NCBI GenBank assembly: GCA_035465395.1
Contig: DATHRK010000006.1
Location: forward strand, 1-64,000
Length of the DNA: 64,000 nt
DNA from: DATHRK01 sp035465395
GTDB lineage: Bacteria; Gemmatimonadota; Gemmatimonadetes; Longimicrobiales; RSA9
Reading direction: 5' to 3'
How positions within the stretch are numbered: the stretch's first letter is position 1; every line of letters begins with the position of its first letter. Made by a program: the position numbers and the translations under genes. Under the pieces are notes generated by a model. It was not told the DNA's origin. It worked only from the letters and a program-made list of their open reading frames with translations, and did not search any database. This document shows, piece by piece, positions 15,937-24,534 of the stretch.

Positions 15937-17543
15937 GGCTCGACGCGCAAGAGGAGGGCCCCTGCGGGCGTGGCCAGCCACACGCCCCCGGCGCCGACGG
16001 CGACGTCGTGGACCGGACCCACCGGGACATCGCGGCCCACGTCGTAGCGGACGACGTCGCCGCTCCCGGGGTGCCAGCCGCGCGCGCCCCGGGCGCCGCC
16101 GATCCACAGGCGGCCGCCGGCCGCGCGCAGGCGGACCTCCCGGCCCGCGCTGCCCAGCGGGACGGTGGCCGCCGAGCCGTCGTCGACCCGCACCACGCCG
16201 TCGTCGTACGCCGCGTAGACGGCGCCGTTCAACGCGGCCACGGAGCGCGTCCTGCGGCCGAGCCGCGGATTGGCATCGCCCGCCCGCCGGACCGCCACGC
16301 CGATGCCGCCGGTCGCGGCGCCCTGCGCATGGAGCAGCCCCGTCTCCGTGGCGAGCCACAGGTCGTCTCCCGCTACGGCCAGGCCGCCGACGCGGATGCC
16401 GCGCGCGATCACGACGCCCGGCGACCCCGCGCCGTCCACGAAGACCGCGCCGCGCTCGGTGCCGACCCAGAGGCCGCCGGCCGCCGGCGCGAGCGCCCTG
16501 GCGGCGTCGGCGGGCAACCCCTCCCGCGTTCCGGACCGCGACCAGCGGCCCGAGGCCTTCAATGCATACAGGCCGCCGCCCGCCGCGACCCAGAGCGTGC
16601 CGCCGACGCTGGCCATGTCGTGGACGCGACCCTCGGGGGCGCCGTGGATCCGGGCGTCCCACTGCAGCCAGGCGTCCAGGTTGTGGTCGCTGCGCGCGAC
16701 GCCCCGTCGCCGCCCCCGACCATCCCCGCCGAACCAGACGGCATCCTCGGTGGCGAGCACCGAGCCGACCCCGCGTCCCGGGACGCCGTAGACGAAGTGC
16801 TTGGTGTCGGAGGCAAAGTCGCCGTAGCGGAAGAGGTAGCCGCCGTAGCTGCCTATCCAGATGTCGGACGACCCCATGAGAGTGACCGCGTCGGTGATCG
16901 GCCACGAGCGACCGGCCTCGTCGACGGTCAAGGTCCGGCCTCGCGCGCGCCGGCCGGGCGCGTCCAGGGGATCGGGGCCGACCCGGGGAGGCGCCTCGAA
17001 GCTCCCTCCCCCGGGTGGACGCGCGCGCAGACCGCCGCGCTCCAGCACGCTCCAGCCCCGGGACTCGCGCAGGTACACGACGCCGCCCACGTCCTCGCCG
17101 AACGCGATCTCGAACACGGGCGGAGCGTCGGCCAGACCCTCGTCGCGCCAGCGGCCGAAGAACGGCGAGTAGCTCAGGATCCTGCCATCCACGGTCGCCA
17201 GCCACAGCTCGTCGGCGAAAGGGTCGTAGGCGAGCGCCGTGGGGTCCGCGGCGAACGGGTAGCCGTCCTCCAGGGTGATCGGGTCGAGCCACCGCTCGGC
17301 GAACGGATCGAAGACGGCGATCCCTTCCGGGGTCGCGGCGTAGACGCGTCGCTGATCGGTCGCGAGCGCGCTCATCTGGGAGAAATCGGTGATCAGCACG
17401 CGATCCTCCGGCCGCCACGACCCGTGCTGGGCCACCAGGGGGCCATGAGCGATGGCCGCGCACCCGCCGCAGGCGAGGAGCGCGGCGCGCCCCACGGAAC
17501 CGTGACGCCGTGCCGCGCGAAGGTGGGAGAGGATCATGCGCAT
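15933..17543 (-). CDS. Exported beta-propeller protein
   Basis: 536 residues. The N-terminus has Arg/His-rich residues and a hydrophobic segment ending HGPLVAQ, read as a signal peptide. The body is a string of short repeats with a Trp or Tyr after a turn (VYAATPEGIAVFDP, LWLATVDGRILSY, IWIGSYGGYLFRY, LWVAAGGGLYAL, LWVGTERGAVFVD, LWLATETGLLHA, LWIGGARGARGW, VWLATPAGALLLR). This is the pattern of the two-component-regulator propeller family, about one repeat per 45 residues, enough for at least a seven-blade propeller. No enzyme motif. ATG 17543 was preferred over GTG 17561. Function unknown; a role in the envelope or in binding polymers is inference. Confidence 0.75.
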   Translation of the reverse strand: MRMILSHLRAARRHGSVGRAALLACGGCAAIAHGPLVAQHGSWRPEDRVLITDFSQMSALATDQRRVYAATPEGIAVFDPFAERWLDPITLEDGYPFAADPTALAYDPFADELWLATVDGRILSYSPFFGRWRDEGLADAPPVFEIAFGEDVGGVVYLRESRGWSVLERGGLRARPPGGGSFEAPPRVGPDPLDAPGRRARGRTLTVDEAGRSWPITDAVTLMGSSDIWIGSYGGYLFRYGDFASDTKHFVYGVPGRGVGSVLATEDAVWFGGDGRGRRRGVARSDHNLDAWLQWDARIHGAPEGRVHDMASVGGTLWVAAGGGLYALKASGRWSRSGTREGLPADAARALAPAAGGLWVGTERGAVFVDGAGSPGVVIARGIRVGGLAVAGDDLWLATETGLLHAQGAATGGIGVAVRRAGDANPRLGRRTRSVAALNGAVYAAYDDGVVRVDDGSAATVPLGSAGREVRLRAAGGRLWIGGARGARGWHPGSGDVVRYDVGRDVPVGPVHDVAVGAGGVWLATPAGALLLRVEP

Positions 17544-17627
17544 GATACCGCCGGCGTGCACTTCGCGTGCCCCCGCCGGGTCGCGGGCCGGGCGCGGGCA
17601 GCTCGCCGCGTGGACCGCGGCGGCACG

Positions 17628-19211
17628 TCAGGCCTCTGGCTGGTCGAAGACCACGAACGGCATGCGGGAAGCCCCGTCCCGGGTCCACGCCGTGCCCAGC
17701 AAGCGCGCGATCTCCTCCGCGAGGTCCGCCGGGGACAGGCCCCGGGCCAGGCCCAGACGCGCCGCCGCGGCGCCGCTCAACGCGAGCGCCACGCCGGTGG
17801 CGTCCCGCGGCCCGCACCCCTGGGCCAGCAGCCCTCCCGTAAGCCCGGCGAGGTGGTCTCCCATCCCGGCCTTCGCGAAATCGGGCCGCCCGCAGGCGTC
17901 CACCAGCACGGGCTCATCCGCCGCCGCCACGACGCTGGGCGCCCCCTTGAGCAGCAGCGTGCCCCCGCGTTCCGTCACGAACGCCAAGGCGGCCTCGACG
18001 GGGTCCCCTCCGCAGGCGGCGAGGCCGCCCGGCCGGAGCCGCTCGAACTCGCCGGGGTGCGGTGTGAGCACCAGCGGCCGCTCGGACGCCAGGGCCGCGA
18101 GCCGCTGGTCGCGCCCGGCCATGAGCGTCAACGCATCCGCATCCAGGACCGTGGGGAGCCCTTCGGTGGCTTCGAGCAGCTCCTCCAGCAGCGCGGCGTC
18201 CTCCTCGTCCGTGCCCAGCGCCGGGCCGGCGACCAGGGCGTCCGCCGCGGCCGCGGCGGCTCGCACGGCCTCCGCGTCGCTGCGCGCCACGTAGAGAGCG
18301 TCGGGCACGGCCTCCTGGATCGCGCCGCGGTTCACCTCCGGCGACACCACCCGGACGAGGCCCGCCCCGATGCGCACCGCGGAGCGCGCCGCCAGAATCG
18401 CGGCGCCTGCCATCCCGGCCCGCCCGGCGCAGACCAGGAGCGAGCCCGCCTGGTACTTGTGGGTGCCGAAGGGACGCGCGGGCAGCCGGCCCGCGGCCCA
18501 TTGCGGGGTGATGGCCTCGGCGGCGGCCGACGTGTCCGGCGGGAAGCCGATCTCGACGGCCACGATGCGGCCGCAGCGCGACCGCCCGGGGGCCCGCAAG
18601 AGGCCGCGCTTGGGCCAGCCGAAGCACACCGTGAGGTCGGCCCGCACCGCCGCTGCGGCGGGTTCCACCCCCTCGTCGAGCGCCGGGATGGCTCCCGTGT
18701 CCGGGTCGACGCCGGTGGGCAGGTCGAGCGCGACGATGGGGCGCGCCGCGCCGTTCAACGCTCTGATGGCGGCCCGCGCGCGAGCCCTCGGTGCGCCCCG
18801 CGCGCCGGTCCCGAGCACGCCGTCCACGAGGACGCCGGCCCCGGCAACCACCGGATCCTCGAAGTCGATGCGCGGAACGTCGTAGCCGTGGTGCAGCCCG
18901 AGCTCGGGGGCGGTCTCCGCCGCCGGCACCCAGGCGACCTCGCGCCCCCACGCGCGGAGCGTCCGCAGCAGGACCAGCGCGTCGCCCCCGTTGTGGCCCG
19001 AGCCGACCGCGGCCACGACGGGTCCTTCGGGGAAGCGCTCGGCCAGGAGCAACGCGGCGCTGCGGCCGGCGTTCTCCATGAGCACGCGCTCGGGAATCCC
19101 TTCGGCCTCGCGCGCCCGCCGATCTGCGTCGGTCGCCTCCGAGGCGGACGGGAGCCAGACACGCGAACGCCCCCACGCAACCGGTGGGGGCGAACGGTCA
19201 GGCGTCTGCAC
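17628..19211 (-). CDS. nnr: Bifunctional NAD(P)H-hydrate epimerase/dehydratase
   Basis: 527-residue metabolite-repair enzyme. The N-terminal YjeF epimerase domain (about 1-215; GIPERVLMENAGR, GSGHNGGDALV, DLPTGVDPDTG) interconverts S- and R-NAD(P)HX. The C-terminal ADP-dependent dehydratase (about 230-520; THKYQAGSLLVCAGRAGMAG, TPHPGEFERL, KAGMGDHLAGLTGGLLAQG) restores NAD(P)H. The family signature GTGDxLAG reads GMGDHLAG here, keeping the catalytic Asp. GTG 19211 is the only start that keeps the conserved DRRA...GIP helix. It follows a short zinc ribbon gene and precedes the propeller gene. Confidence 0.93.
   Translation of the reverse strand: MQTPDRSPPPVAWGRSRVWLPSASEATDADRRAREAEGIPERVLMENAGRSAALLLAERFPEGPVVAAVGSGHNGGDALVLLRTLRAWGREVAWVPAAETAPELGLHHGYDVPRIDFEDPVVAGAGVLVDGVLGTGARGAPRARARAAIRALNGAARPIVALDLPTGVDPDTGAIPALDEGVEPAAAAVRADLTVCFGWPKRGLLRAPGRSRCGRIVAVEIGFPPDTSAAAEAITPQWAAGRLPARPFGTHKYQAGSLLVCAGRAGMAGAAILAARSAVRIGAGLVRVVSPEVNRGAIQEAVPDALYVARSDAEAVRAAAAAADALVAGPALGTDEEDAALLEELLEATEGLPTVLDADALTLMAGRDQRLAALASERPLVLTPHPGEFERLRPGGLAACGGDPVEAALAFVTERGGTLLLKGAPSVVAAADEPVLVDACGRPDFAKAGMGDHLAGLTGGLLAQGCGPRDATGVALALSGAAAARLGLARGLSPADLAEEIARLLGTAWTRDGASRMPFVVFDQPEA
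19168..19192 (-). other. Perfect 9-bp inverted repeat at the nnr 5' end
   Basis: CGCCCCCAC and GTGGGGGCG flank a 7-nt loop. It sits about 7 codons inside the nnr frame and some 50 nt after the zinc ribbon stop. It is not followed by a T run, so it is not a standard terminator. It could attenuate read-through or slow translation of nnr. Confidence 0.4.
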
Positions 19212-19244
19212 GGGGCTCTGGGTACGGAGTCCCAGCGGGCTCCG

Positions 19245-19439
19245 CTACTTGTAGCTCTGGCTGATGGTGCGCCCGAAGCTGATCTCGCCGTTGTCGATCC
19301 GGATGTTGAACCCGCAATCCGGATCGGAGCACACCCAGGCCTTGTAGGTGATCGGAGCTCCCTCCCGTCCGTAGTCGGACAGGGGGAGCATGTGACCATT
19401 GCCACACTTGCGGCATGCTGGAAATTCCTGATCCGCCAT
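19245..19439 (-). CDS. Small zinc ribbon protein
   Basis: 64 residues with two Cys pairs, CRKC at 9-12 and CSDPDC at 37-42, separated by a 24-residue loop, then a hydrophilic strand NIRIDNGEISFG. This fits a rubredoxin/zinc-ribbon fold that binds one metal ion. ATG 19439 is preceded by GGGGAGGGG. No family name or partner can be assigned from the sequence; a nucleic-acid or protein-binding role is the usual guess for such ribbons. Confidence 0.75.
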   Translation of the reverse strand: MADQEFPACRKCGNGHMLPLSDYGREGAPITYKAWVCSDPDCGFNIRIDNGEISFGRTISQSYK

Positions 19440-19550
19440 CGAAGCCCCTCCCCTCATCGTACCAAAACGGCGCGCGCGTCTTCAGACGCCCGCGTCTTCA
19501 CCCCGCCGTAGCGGATGCTCGAGGTCTCTCGGCCGCGTCGCCCGAGTTCT

Positions 19551-19931
19551 TCAGATCGATGCCCCCCACGGGTAGTCGCGCTCGAACACCTCTTCGAAGT
19601 CGAAGACCCCGAGGAAGTCGTCCAGGGAATCCTCATCCTGCTTGATCAGGATTCCACAATCCACGAGCGCGAAGACGATCTCCCCGACATCGACCGTGCT
19701 GCAGATACCCCAGTGCTCGAGCACCGTCCGAGCCATCGGCCCGAAGCGCTCGATCGCCAGGTCGCGCACGCCTTCGGCCAGCTCCGCGCCCGAAATGTGT
19801 CTCGTCTCGTCGAGCCGCTGCAGCACGTAGTGCAGCGCCGATATCAGAAACACATAGGCCGTCTCGCGGTAGCGCGGATTGCGCTCCCGAAGCCGGTCCA
19901 TCACCTGTTCGTCCAGGACGAGACTGCCCAT
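19551..19931 (-). CDS. Minf_1886 family protein (TIGR04138)
   Basis: 126 residues matching a conserved uncharacterised family found mostly in Planctomycetes, Verrucomicrobia and Gemmatimonadota: RNPRYRETAYVF, ETRHISGAELAEGVRDLAIE, FGPMARTVLEHWGI, VGEIVFALVDCGILIKQDED and DFEEVF are all in order. The protein is acidic and probably all-helical, with no catalytic residues known. The start MGSLVLDEQVMDRL fits the family length. It is separated from the zinc ribbon gene by about 110 bp and from glyA by 134 bp, so it may be transcribed alone. Confidence 0.85.
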   Translation of the reverse strand: MGSLVLDEQVMDRLRERNPRYRETAYVFLISALHYVLQRLDETRHISGAELAEGVRDLAIERFGPMARTVLEHWGICSTVDVGEIVFALVDCGILIKQDEDSLDDFLGVFDFEEVFERDYPWGASI

Positions 19932-20065
19932 AACCGTTCGGAGTTACGGTGCGTCGTGGTCGGGAAGCGCCACGGCCCGGTTATGCCGTAATGTGCAAAC
20001 GGCGGCTGCAGAGCGCCAGCGACACGCACGGCCGGCGCGGCCCCGGGCCGCGTCCTCGGGCCGCC

Positions 20066-21376
20066 TCATACCGCCACCGGCGTCATGCGCTCCCGCAGAC
20101 CGGGATACAGGGGGAAACGCTCGACGAGATCGGAGACATCGGCGGCGACCCGTCGCCGGACCGTTTCGCTCTCCGGCTCGTTGAGCACGTCCGCGATCCA
20201 CCCGCCGATGATATCCATCTCCGCCGTGCCCATCCCGCGGGTCGTCAAGGCGGCCGTTCCGATGCGTACCCCGGACGTGACGAACGGCGAGCGCTTTTCC
20301 CCGGGCACGGTGTTCTTGTTCGTGGTGATCCCGGCGCGCTCGAGCGCGGCTTCCGCGTCCTTGCCCGTGAGCTCCCGGTCGGCGAGATCGATCAGGATCA
20401 GGTGGTTGTCGGTCCCGCCGCTGACGAGTCGGTATCCGCGTTCCAACAGCGCCTCCGCCAGGCTCCGCGCGTTCGCCACCACGGCCCGCGCATACGCTGC
20501 GAACTCCGGGGCCAGCGCCTCACCGAAGGCCACCGCCTTGGCGGCGATCACGTGCATGAGCGGCCCGCCCTGCATCCCCGGAAAGACCGCCTTGTTGAGA
20601 GGCTTGGCCCAGTCCTCCGTGCTAAGGACGAAGCCTCCCCGCGGGCCGCGCAACGTCTTGTGGGTGGTGCTGGTCACCAGATCGGCGTGCGGGACGGGAC
20701 TGGGATGCGCGCCGCCGGCGACGAGCCCGGCGATGTGCGCCATGTCCACGATGAGCACGGCCTCGACTTCGCGGGCGATGTCGCCGAACGCCTCGAAGTC
20801 GATCACGCGCGGATAGGCGCTCGCGCCGGCGACGATCACGCGCGGGCGCTCTGCCCGCGCGAGCTCGCGAACCTGATCGTAGTCCAACCGTCCGGTGGCT
20901 TCGTCCACACCGTAGGCCACGATCCTGTAGAGCTGACCACTGAAGTTGACGGGCGATCCGTGCGTCAGGTGGCCGCCGTGCGAGAGGTCCATGCCCAGGA
21001 GCGTGTCTCCCGGCTCCATCGTCGCGAAGTACGCGGCCATGTTGGCCTGCGCCCCCGAATGCGGCTGGACATTGGCGTGCTGGGCCCCGAAGAGCCTCCG
21101 GGCCCGCTCGATCGCCAGGGTCTCCGCCCTGTCCACGACCTCGCAGCCGCCGTAGTAGCGGCGCCCGGGGTAGCCTTCCGCGTACTTGTTGGTGGGCACC
21201 GTGCCCATCGCCTCGAGCACCGCCTGCGACGTGAAGTTCTCGCTGGCGATCAGCTCCAGGCCGCCGTGCTGGCGTTCGGCCTCGTCCCGGATCACGTCGA
21301 ACACCTCCGGGTCGGCCTCCCGCAAAGCCTGCAGCGGCTCGCCCGCTCCACGAATTCCCGCTCCCGAGCCGCTCAT
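20066..21376 (-). CDS. glyA: Serine hydroxymethyltransferase
   Basis: 436-residue PLP enzyme that converts serine and tetrahydrofolate to glycine and 5,10-methylene-THF. ELIASENFTSQAVLEAMG, NKYAEGYPGRRYYGGCE, NVQPHSGAQANMA, VDMAHIAGLVAGG, the PLP-lysine segment TSTTHKTLRGPRGG, and RIGTAALTTRGMG are all intact. ATG 21376 overlaps the upstream dehydrogenase stop (ATGA), so the two are coupled. About 17 residues precede the usual SHMT core. The pairing with an amino-acid dehydrogenase points to amino-acid turnover. Confidence 0.97.
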   Translation of the reverse strand: MSGSGAGIRGAGEPLQALREADPEVFDVIRDEAERQHGGLELIASENFTSQAVLEAMGTVPTNKYAEGYPGRRYYGGCEVVDRAETLAIERARRLFGAQHANVQPHSGAQANMAAYFATMEPGDTLLGMDLSHGGHLTHGSPVNFSGQLYRIVAYGVDEATGRLDYDQVRELARAERPRVIVAGASAYPRVIDFEAFGDIAREVEAVLIVDMAHIAGLVAGGAHPSPVPHADLVTSTTHKTLRGPRGGFVLSTEDWAKPLNKAVFPGMQGGPLMHVIAAKAVAFGEALAPEFAAYARAVVANARSLAEALLERGYRLVSGGTDNHLILIDLADRELTGKDAEAALERAGITTNKNTVPGEKRSPFVTSGVRIGTAALTTRGMGTAEMDIIGGWIADVLNEPESETVRRRVAADVSDLVERFPLYPGLRERMTPVAV

Positions 21377-22428
21377 ACCCAGTTCCTCTGGATCGCCGCG
21401 ACCTGGCGAATCCGGCGCTCGGCGAGTCGGTCGGCGGCTTCGTAGGTCGGGATCCCTTCGCTCTCGGCGATCTCGAAGAGTGCGAGGAGGCTCTCGTAGA
21501 TCTCGGCCGCCTTGCGCTTCGATTGCTCGGCGGACCAGCCCTGGATCTCCCCGTAGACGTTGATCAGGCCGCCGCCGTTGATGACGTAGTCGGGTGCGTA
21601 GAGGATCCCGCGATCCTCCAGCTCGTCGCCGTGACGCTCCTCGGCCAACTGGTTGTTGGCGGCGCCGGCGATCGCGCGGAACTTGAAGCGTGGCAGCGTC
21701 TCGTCGTTCACGACGGCTCCGAGCGCGCACGGCGCGAAGATCTCCGCCTCGACGTCGTAGATCGCATCGGGCTCGACGGTCTCCGCGCCGAGGCGGTCGG
21801 CCACGTCCGCCACGCGGTCCGCGTCTATGTCGGTGACGGTCAGGCGGGCACCCTCCTCCGCCAGATCCTCGCACAGGTAGCAGCCGACGTGTCCGAGCCC
21901 CTGCACGGCCACCCGGACCCCGTCCAGGTCGTCGCTCCCCAGCAGGCGCATGGCGACGGCCTTGATGCCGCGATAGACGCCGAACGCGGTCACCGGCGAC
22001 GGGTCCCCCGAACCGCCGCGGATCCCGGTCACGTGCTCGGTTTCCATCAGCACGTAGTCCATGTCGTCGACGCTGGTGCCGACGTCTTCGGCGGTGATGT
22101 AGCGGCCCTTCAGGGACTCCACGAAGCGGCCGTGCGCCCTGAAGATCGCCTCCCGGCGCGTGGTCTTGTTGTCGCCGATGATCACCGACTTCCCGCCGCC
22201 CAGATTGAGGCCGGCGACGGCCGCCTTGTAGGTCATTCCCTTGGACAGGCGGAGCACGTCGATGAGCGCCTCTTCGTCGGACCCGTAGTTCCAGAACCGG
22301 CAACCGCCGAGCGAGGGGCCGAGCGTGGTGTCGTGGATCGCGATGATGCCCTTGTAGCCGGCCTCCGGCTCGTGACAGAACACGACCTGCTCGTGTCCGT
22401 GCTCGCCGATGAGGTCGAAAATCTCCAT
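21373..22428 (-). CDS. Leucine/valine-type amino acid dehydrogenase (Glu/Leu/Phe/Val family)
   Basis: 351 residues. The N-terminal catalytic domain has TLGPSLGGCRFW, GMTYKAAVAGLNLGGGKSVI with the catalytic Lys, and TAEDVGTSVDDMD. The C-terminal Rossmann domain has VQGLGHVGCYLCEDL, and GAANNQLA and YVINGGGLINV near the end. Size and motifs fit leucine dehydrogenase (about 350-370 residues) better than the 420-residue glutamate enzymes. It would oxidatively deaminate branched-chain amino acids with NAD. GGAG lies 5 nt before ATG 22428; a GTG two codons upstream is the alternative. With the acyl-CoA enzymes upstream it suggests branched-chain amino acid degradation. Confidence 0.9.
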   Translation of the reverse strand: MEIFDLIGEHGHEQVVFCHEPEAGYKGIIAIHDTTLGPSLGGCRFWNYGSDEEALIDVLRLSKGMTYKAAVAGLNLGGGKSVIIGDNKTTRREAIFRAHGRFVESLKGRYITAEDVGTSVDDMDYVLMETEHVTGIRGGSGDPSPVTAFGVYRGIKAVAMRLLGSDDLDGVRVAVQGLGHVGCYLCEDLAEEGARLTVTDIDADRVADVADRLGAETVEPDAIYDVEAEIFAPCALGAVVNDETLPRFKFRAIAGAANNQLAEERHGDELEDRGILYAPDYVINGGGLINVYGEIQGWSAEQSKRKAAEIYESLLALFEIAESEGIPTYEAADRLAERRIRQVAAIQRNWV

Positions 22429-22486
22429 TTCCACTCCGTTGTAGGTCGCCTGCCCTCGCGGGCTCGTACCGCCGCGTGGCCGGCGG

Positions 22487-23623
22487 TCAGTCGTCGTAGA
22501 GGGAGCGCGCGATGATGACGCGCTGTATCTCGTTGGTGCCTTCGTAGATCTCGGTCGCCTTCGCGTCGCGCATCAGCTTCTCGACCGGGTAGTCGCGCAT
22601 GTAGCCGTAGCCCCCGTAGATCTGGACCGCCTGCGTGGTCACCCACATCGCGGTCTCGCTGGCCAGCAGCTTGGCCATGGATGCGTGGGCCACGGTCGGC
22701 TCCACGGCGGCTCTCGCGAGCAGCGCGCTCGCCGCGCTGGTGCGGGTCGCCATGTCAGCGAGCTTGAACTGGATCGCTTCGAAGCGCCGCAGCGCCTGAC
22801 CGAACTGCTCGCGCTGGTCGGCGTAGGCGGTCGCGTGATCGAGCGCGGCGCGCGCGATGCCGACGGCCTGCGCGGCGATGCCGAGCCGGCCGACGCGCAG
22901 TCCCTCCATCGCGAGCTCCATCCCGCGGCCCTCGCCGCCCAGCAGCGCGTCGGCTTCCAGCGGGATGTCGTCCAGGTGCACGGTGAGCACCTCCACGGGG
23001 CGCAGGCCCATCGTGGTTTCCCGCTCGCCCACGTTGAAACCGGGCGCGTCGGTGGGCACCAGGAACATCCCGAACGATGGCCGTTCGGGGTCCGACCCTT
23101 CGAGGCGGGCCACGACGAGGGCGAGGCCGGCGATGCGGGCGTTGGTGACCCACTTCTTGGTGCCGGAGAGGATCCACCGGTCGCCGTCGCGGCGAGCCGT
23201 GGACTGCAGGGCGCGTACGTCGCTGCCCGCGTCGGCCTCGGAGAGCGCGAAGCAGGCGATCATCTCCCCCGCCGCGAGCGACTCCAGCCAGCGCGCCTTC
23301 TGGGTTTCGGTGCCGTGCGCCTGGAGCAGCCGCACGCCGAACGCGCTGTGGATCGAGACCGTGAGCCCGATCGCCGGCTCGCCCCAGGACAGCTCCTCCA
23401 ACACGGCCAGATACGTGGGCAAGTCGAACCCGAGGCCTCCGTACCTCTCGTCGGCGAGGAGGCCCCAGAAACCGAGCTCCGCCATGTGCCGGAGAGCGTC
23501 GGGGTCGAGGGCGCGTTCGGCGTCCCAGCGCTCCACGTGCGGACGCAGCTCCGCGGCCGCGAATTCCGCGGCGAGCTCCCTGACCTGCGCGAGCTCGTCG
23601 CCGATGGCATCGACCGCGCTCAT
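22487..23623 (-). CDS. Acyl-CoA dehydrogenase
   Basis: 378-residue FAD enzyme that introduces the alpha-beta double bond in acyl-CoA. Motifs: GFWGLLADERYGGLG, CFALSEADAGSDV (FAD-binding), KKWVTNARIAGLALVVA, MGLRPVEVLTVHLDDIP, AYADQREQFGQ, QIYGGYGYMRDYPVEKLMRD and YEGTNEIQR, whose Glu is the catalytic base in the short-chain enzymes. It is likely specific for short or branched acyl-CoA, by position of the base. The ATG overlaps the stop of the upstream 3-hydroxyacyl-CoA dehydrogenase by 1 nt (TGATG). Confidence 0.95.
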   Translation of the reverse strand: MSAVDAIGDELAQVRELAAEFAAAELRPHVERWDAERALDPDALRHMAELGFWGLLADERYGGLGFDLPTYLAVLEELSWGEPAIGLTVSIHSAFGVRLLQAHGTETQKARWLESLAAGEMIACFALSEADAGSDVRALQSTARRDGDRWILSGTKKWVTNARIAGLALVVARLEGSDPERPSFGMFLVPTDAPGFNVGERETTMGLRPVEVLTVHLDDIPLEADALLGGEGRGMELAMEGLRVGRLGIAAQAVGIARAALDHATAYADQREQFGQALRRFEAIQFKLADMATRTSAASALLARAAVEPTVAHASMAKLLASETAMWVTTQAVQIYGGYGYMRDYPVEKLMRDAKATEIYEGTNEIQRVIIARSLYDD

Positions 23624-24480
23624 CACGTCCCTTCGTAAACGTAGAAACCCCGGCCGCTCTTGCGGCCCAGCCACCCCGCGGCGACGTGCTTCCTCAACAG
23701 CGGGCACGGGCGGTACTTGGAATCGCCCAGATCGCGCTGCAGCACCTCCATGATCGACAGGCAGGTGTCCAGACCGATCAGGTCCGCGAGCGCCAACGGT
23801 CCCATGGGATGGTTCATGCCGAGCTTCATCACGGTGTCGATCGCCTCGGGCTCGGCGACGCCCTCCATGAGGCAGAAGACGGCCTCGTTGATCATGGGCA
23901 TGAGCACCCGGTTGGACACGAAGCCGGGGAAGTCGTTGACTTCCACCGGCGTCTTCCCCAGCGAGCGGGACGCCTCCATCACCGCCGCGGTGGTGTCGTC
24001 CGAGGTCTGCAGACCGCGGATCACCTCCACCAGCTGCATGACCGGCACCGGGTTCATGAAGTGCATCCCGACGACCCGATCGGGGCGCGCGGCCGAGCGC
24101 GCGAGCTCGGTGATCGAGATCGACGACGTGTTGGTGGCGAGGATGGCGTCCGCCGCCGCCGCGGAGGCCCGTGCGAGGATCTCGGTCTTCAGGCCCCGGC
24201 GCTCCGGCACGGCCTCCACGACCAGGTCGGCGTCGGCGACCGCCTCCAACTCCGTCGTACCGGTGAGGCGCGCCAACGCGGCTTCGCGGTCGGACTCCTC
24301 CAGGCCGCCCTTGCGAACCTGCCGGGCCAGGTTGGCGTCGATCGTCGCACGCGCCCTCTCGAGCGCGTCATCGTCCACGTCCACCATCGTCACCGGGTGG
24401 CCGTGCTGCGCGAACACGTGGGCGATGCCGTTCCCCATGGTGCCGCCGCCGATCACGGCGACCCTATCGATCGCGCGCAT
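23623..24480 (-). CDS. 3-hydroxybutyryl-CoA dehydrogenase
   Basis: 285-residue NAD(P)-dependent enzyme interconverting 3-hydroxybutyryl-CoA and acetoacetyl-CoA. GGGTMGNGIAHVFAQHGH is the dinucleotide loop. VVEAVPERRGLKTEIL, NTSSISITELA, RVVGMHFMNPVPVM with the catalytic His, and GFVSNRVLMPMINEAVF follow, and LGMNHPMGPLALADLIGLDT is the C-terminal helical domain motif. Length is normal for the Hbd/PaaH class. It lies between bioY and the acyl-CoA dehydrogenase in an acyl-CoA metabolism run. No crotonase gene is present in the window. Confidence 0.95.
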   Translation of the reverse strand: MRAIDRVAVIGGGTMGNGIAHVFAQHGHPVTMVDVDDDALERARATIDANLARQVRKGGLEESDREAALARLTGTTELEAVADADLVVEAVPERRGLKTEILARASAAAADAILATNTSSISITELARSAARPDRVVGMHFMNPVPVMQLVEVIRGLQTSDDTTAAVMEASRSLGKTPVEVNDFPGFVSNRVLMPMINEAVFCLMEGVAEPEAIDTVMKLGMNHPMGPLALADLIGLDTCLSIMEVLQRDLGDSKYRPCPLLRKHVAAGWLGRKSGRGFYVYEGT

Positions 24481-24534
24481 GTCAGACCCCGACCCCGACC
24501 GCCTGCAGCGCGCGCACGCGCCCGCCCGGGCCCG

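Noticed and set aside
14956..17817. Single 953-codon open frame suggesting a giant ThiL fusion
   Set aside because: Upstream of about 15936 the frame is the Arg/Gly/Pro-rich shadow of the propeller and nnr genes.
16008..19511. 1167-codon plus-strand open frame
   Set aside because: Antisense to the propeller, nnr and zinc ribbon genes; no family motif and no ribosome binding site.
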